Source: Rhodocyclaceae bacterium (GTDB lineage: Bacteria > Pseudomonadota > Gammaproteobacteria > Burkholderiales > Usitatibacteraceae). From it: a stretch of 64,000 nt of DNA. The stretch spans positions 1 through 64,000 of the forward strand of contig JADCJC010000024.1 of assembly GCA_020247395.1 (NCBI GenBank). The letters run 5' to 3'. A program made the position numbers and the translations under genes. Shown here in pieces: positions 61,442-64,000 of this stretch (the stretch's first letter is position 1; every line of letters starts with the position of its first letter). The notes below the pieces were generated by a model. It searched no databases. It was not told the DNA's origin and worked only from the letters and a program-made list of their open reading frames with translations.

Positions 61442-62833
61442 ATGAACGCTCCCTACGTCATTACTCGTCGCCGTCTACTACAAGCTATTGCCAGTGCGGG
61501 TGCGGTCTCGGCGACCGGCACTCTCGATGGATTGGGGCTTTCAGCAGCACTTGCACAAACGGCACCTGTCAACGATTACAAGGCAATCGTCTGCGTTTTC
61601 CTCTTCGGTGGTAACGATTCTAACAATCTGGTCGTGCCGATGGACCCAGCGGAATACAACCTCTATGCGACGGCTCGCGGTACACAGGCCAGCGGCGGGA
61701 TTGCCCTGCCGCAGGCCCAACTCCTCGGTATCAAGCCGAAGACGCTGAACAAAGATTATGGCCTGCATCCGGCGCTGACAGATCTAAAGACGCTCTTCGA
61801 CGCCGGCAAGATGGCCATACTGACTAACGTCGGAACACTCTCGCAGCCGCTTACGAAAGCGGAGTACAACGCTTCTGCACAGGCAAGGCCAGATCAATTG
61901 TTTTCCCATTCGGACCAGCAACTCGCTTGGCAAACTTCGGTTGCAAAGGGCATCGAGCGCACTGGCTGGGGCGGACGGTTGGCCGACGTCATGGGGCCGT
62001 CCAATAACAACAATTTTCCGATGATTACTTCAATTGCCGGCTCGGCCATTTATACCAATGGCAGGACACCGCGCGTGGTCGCTATTCCCTCGACTGGCAC
62101 ATTTGGTTTAAGCACATTCGGCACGGCTGCGCAAACCACCGCGCGCGAAGCCGCGCTGAAGAACATCATGAATCTTGAAGCAGGCAACGACTTTGTGCGC
62201 GAAGCGGACGACGTCTTGGCACAAGCGTTGGGCGCGTCCGACGTTCTCAACCCGATCATCACGGCAAACAATACAACCATCACACCGATTTTTGCCAATG
62301 CAACATCAGGCATAGGCACACAGTTACGGCAGGTGGCAAAGTTGATCGAGGCGCGTAACACGATTGGTTTGAAGCGGCAGATTTTCTTTGTCTCGCTTGG
62401 TGGTTTTGACACCCATACCAACGAAATCAATAGTCACAACACCTTGTATGGCCAGCTGGCACCTGCGCTCAAAGCGTTCTATGACGCAACGGTGCAAATG
62501 GGTGTCGCGGATAAGGTGACAACCTTCACGATGTCAGACTTCGGTCGCACGTTGAAGGCGGCTTCTGGTGGTGGATCAGATCACGGCTGGGGCAATCATC
62601 AGCTTATCATCGGCGGTGCGGTGCGTGGGCAAGAGTTCTACGGCACATTTCCGAATCACACCCTTGGCGGGCCGAATGACGTTTCAACCAACGGTCGCTG
62701 GATCCCGACGACATCCGTGGATCAGTATGGAGCCACGATTGCGAAGTGGTTTGGCGTGTCGGCCAGCAACATGTCAACGGTGTTCCCCAATATTGGTCGA
62801 TTCTCCAATACGGATTTGGGCTTCATGGTTTAG
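61442..62833 (+). CDS. DUF1501 family Tat-exported protein
   Basis: A 463-residue protein with a twin-arginine leader (ITRRRLLQAIASAG) and an alkaline-phosphatase/sulfatase-like fold suspected for DUF1501. Signatures: CVFLFGGNDSNNLVVPMD near the mature start, FFVSLGGFDTHTNEI in the middle and TMSDFGRTLKAASGGGSDHGWGN split across the metal-site region. A Tat leader implies folding and perhaps cofactor loading in the cytoplasm. Pairs with the DUF1800 gene 7 nt upstream. Confidence 0.9.
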   Translation: MNAPYVITRRRLLQAIASAGAVSATGTLDGLGLSAALAQTAPVNDYKAIVCVFLFGGNDSNNLVVPMDPAEYNLYATARGTQASGGIALPQAQLLGIKPKTLNKDYGLHPALTDLKTLFDAGKMAILTNVGTLSQPLTKAEYNASAQARPDQLFSHSDQQLAWQTSVAKGIERTGWGGRLADVMGPSNNNNFPMITSIAGSAIYTNGRTPRVVAIPSTGTFGLSTFGTAAQTTAREAALKNIMNLEAGNDFVREADDVLAQALGASDVLNPIITANNTTITPIFANATSGIGTQLRQVAKLIEARNTIGLKRQIFFVSLGGFDTHTNEINSHNTLYGQLAPALKAFYDATVQMGVADKVTTFTMSDFGRTLKAASGGGSDHGWGNHQLIIGGAVRGQEFYGTFPNHTLGGPNDVSTNGRWIPTTSVDQYGATIAKWFGVSASNMSTVFPNIGRFSNTDLGFMV

Positions 62834-62857
62834 TCGCCAGTCACCACTCAAACTCTG

Positions 62858-62887
62858 CGGGCTGCGATGTTCTTGCATTGCAGCCCG
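62858..62887 (+). terminator. hairpin after DUF1501 gene
   Basis: CGGGCTGCGATG (62858-62869) and CATTGCAGCCCG (62876-62887) form a 12-bp stem with one G-T pair and a 6-nt loop, 25 nt past the stop. It is followed by TTGCGTTTC, so termination is plausible but the T run is poor. Confidence 0.55.
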
Positions 62888-62989
62888 TTGCGTTTCGGGT
62901 AGCCACTGCGTTAACCGCATTCGCGGTATCGCTTGTGACATCGCTTCTTGCTAGAATCAGCGCGAAAACGTGTCGGTAAGGGAAGGCGC

Positions 62990-64000
62990 ATGAAAAAAGA
63001 AGGGTTCTGGTCCAAAGACTGGTTTTTCGGCGTGGTCATCGTCGTTGTGGTTATCGGCGCGAACGTGTTCACCAACTCGTTTACCGCGTTGGAGACTAAA
63101 GCGTACGACTGGGGGGTATCAGCAACATCCAAGGCACCCTCTGACAAGGTTGCGGTGATTGCGATCGATGAGCAGTCAGTGAACAACCTCGGCCGCTGGC
63201 CATGGTCGCGAGAGATTCACGCCAACATGATCGACAAACTCGCCGGGGCAAAGGCGAAGGTCATTGGCAATACCGTGTTCTTCTTCGAGCCGCAAAAAGA
63301 CGCCGGACTGCTTTATATCAATAAGTTGCTGGAGGTTTTTGCGAAGAATTCGCCGTCACAAGTCGACGGCCAGAAGCCCGCTCCGGTCAATCCGCTGTTG
63401 AGCGAATTTGGCCCAATCCTTAGTGAGGCCGAACAGACGCTTAACACCGACCGCCGCTTGGCGGAAAGCGTCAAGAAAGCCGGCAACGTGGTCTTGCCCG
63501 TCAATCTAGCGGCCAAGGACCGACAACCCGATGGTCGCCCGGACAGGCCGCTGCCTGATTACATCAAAAACAGCGCCGTCCCCGGGACGGCGAGTGGCGG
63601 AATCTATGCGACGGGAACCGGCTATCCGATCGAGGAATTGGGCGCAGTTGCCGCGGCGGTGGGTGACCTAAGCTTGATCCAAGACGAGGACGGTGGCGTT
63701 CGCCGGGACATCACAACGGTGGACTACTTCGGGCAGCAGCAAATTCCTTCGCTCGCGCTGGCGATTGCTGCCAAGAGTCTCAACCTGACGGCGAAGGACA
63801 TCAAAGTCACCCCCGGTGAGAGTGTTTCCCTCGGCAATCTTCGTATCGTCACCGATGACATTGGATTGATGTTTCCTTACTTCTACAAGGACGTGAATCA
63901 AAAACCGGCGATCACCATCGATTCGTTCTTTGATGTGTACAGCGGGAAAATTCCTGCCGCTAAGTACCAGGATAAGATCGTCCTCATCGGCGCAACAGCG
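62990..64000 (+). CDS. CHASE2-domain sensor protein (3' end outside window)
   Basis: 337 residues are visible. An N-terminal membrane helix (WFFGVVIVVVVIGANVF) is followed by a CHASE2 extracytoplasmic domain: SDKVAVIAIDEQSVNNLGRW, PWSREIHANMIDKLAGA and the closing AKYQDKIVLIGATA. CHASE2 proteins continue with three helices and an output domain (adenylate cyclase, kinase or phosphatase), which lies beyond base 64000. GGAAGG precedes ATG 62990. The periplasmic loop has a family-atypical insertion near residues 100-200. Confidence 0.9.
   Translation, partial: MKKEGFWSKDWFFGVVIVVVVIGANVFTNSFTALETKAYDWGVSATSKAPSDKVAVIAIDEQSVNNLGRWPWSREIHANMIDKLAGAKAKVIGNTVFFFEPQKDAGLLYINKLLEVFAKNSPSQVDGQKPAPVNPLLSEFGPILSEAEQTLNTDRRLAESVKKAGNVVLPVNLAAKDRQPDGRPDRPLPDYIKNSAVPGTASGGIYATGTGYPIEELGAVAAAVGDLSLIQDEDGGVRRDITTVDYFGQQQIPSLALAIAAKSLNLTAKDIKVTPGESVSLGNLRIVTDDIGLMFPYFYKDVNQKPAITIDSFFDVYSGKIPAAKYQDKIVLIGATA

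Noticed and set aside
1-64000. CRISPR arrays, tRNA/rRNA genes, transposases or prophage genes
   Set aside because: No regularly spaced direct repeats, tRNA-like cloverleaf, rRNA stretch or transposase/phage protein motif was seen on either strand.

Overview
The window reads as a chromosomal segment of a betaproteobacterium, most likely of the order Burkholderiales. The reasons are three Bug-type (TctC) binding proteins, a lytic transglycosylase / NDUFA9-like / GST / CCA-transferase gene string, and a moderately GC-rich, densely packed gene layout. This assignment is by gene content only. About 51 protein genes are supported. I see no rRNA, tRNA, CRISPR array, phage or transposase gene.

Region 1 (1-16.1 kb, all +) is a lipid region. 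It holds the end of a FadJ/FadB-type enzyme, an alpha/beta hydrolase, a DUF4442 protein, a long-chain acyl-CoA ligase, a YciA-like thioesterase, a FadN-type hydroxyacyl-CoA dehydrogenase/enoyl-CoA hydratase and a thiolase. A four-gene envelope block follows: DUF1302 outer-membrane protein, DUF1329 protein, YCF48-like beta-propeller and MMPL/RND permease. I read this block as a possible trans-envelope carrier for a hydrophobic compound, and it is the best candidate here for a poorly described system. A decayed-looking EthD-family gene ends the region.

Region 2 (16.1-20.2 kb) has a MOSC protein, then an SPFH+GYF_2 protein, a two-helix membrane peptide and a zinc-ribbon membrane protein resembling Bacillus YdjI/YdjG, then about 390 bp of non-coding inverted-repeat DNA.

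Region 3 (20.2-24.1 kb, -) is a tight five-gene unit: Y-family polymerase, DUF3052, SDR, LysE-type exporter and PhyH-family dioxygenase. A perfect CTGT-N8-ACAG LexA-type box lies in front of the polymerase, so the unit is probably SOS-controlled.

Region 4 (24.1-40.7 kb) is mixed: free methionine sulfoxide reductase, prolyl oligopeptidase, EamA transporter, NTF2-like and DUF1569 proteins, formate-THF ligase, DUF456, glycolate oxidase glcDEF, an ArnT-like glycosyltransferase, an M48 lipoprotein protease, ribosomal protein L31 type B and an S10 peptidase.

Region 5 (40.7-49.4 kb, -) has two orphan Bug proteins and then slt, NDUFA9-like, GST, cca and quinone oxidoreductase in one direction.

Region 6 (49.5-59.0 kb) has TerC, a complete TctC/TctB/TctA transporter, a tiny membrane protein, a Crp/Fnr regulator with an FNR-type palindrome at its own promoter, and an oxalate module (oxc, frc). 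The module ends with a formyltransferase resembling the 10-formyl-THF hydrolase domain of ALDH1L1. With glcDEF and fhs, the window covers glycolate, oxalate and formate C2/C1 metabolism.

Region 7 (59.2-64.0 kb) has a DUF1800/DUF1501 pair and the start of a CHASE2-domain sensor cut by the window end.
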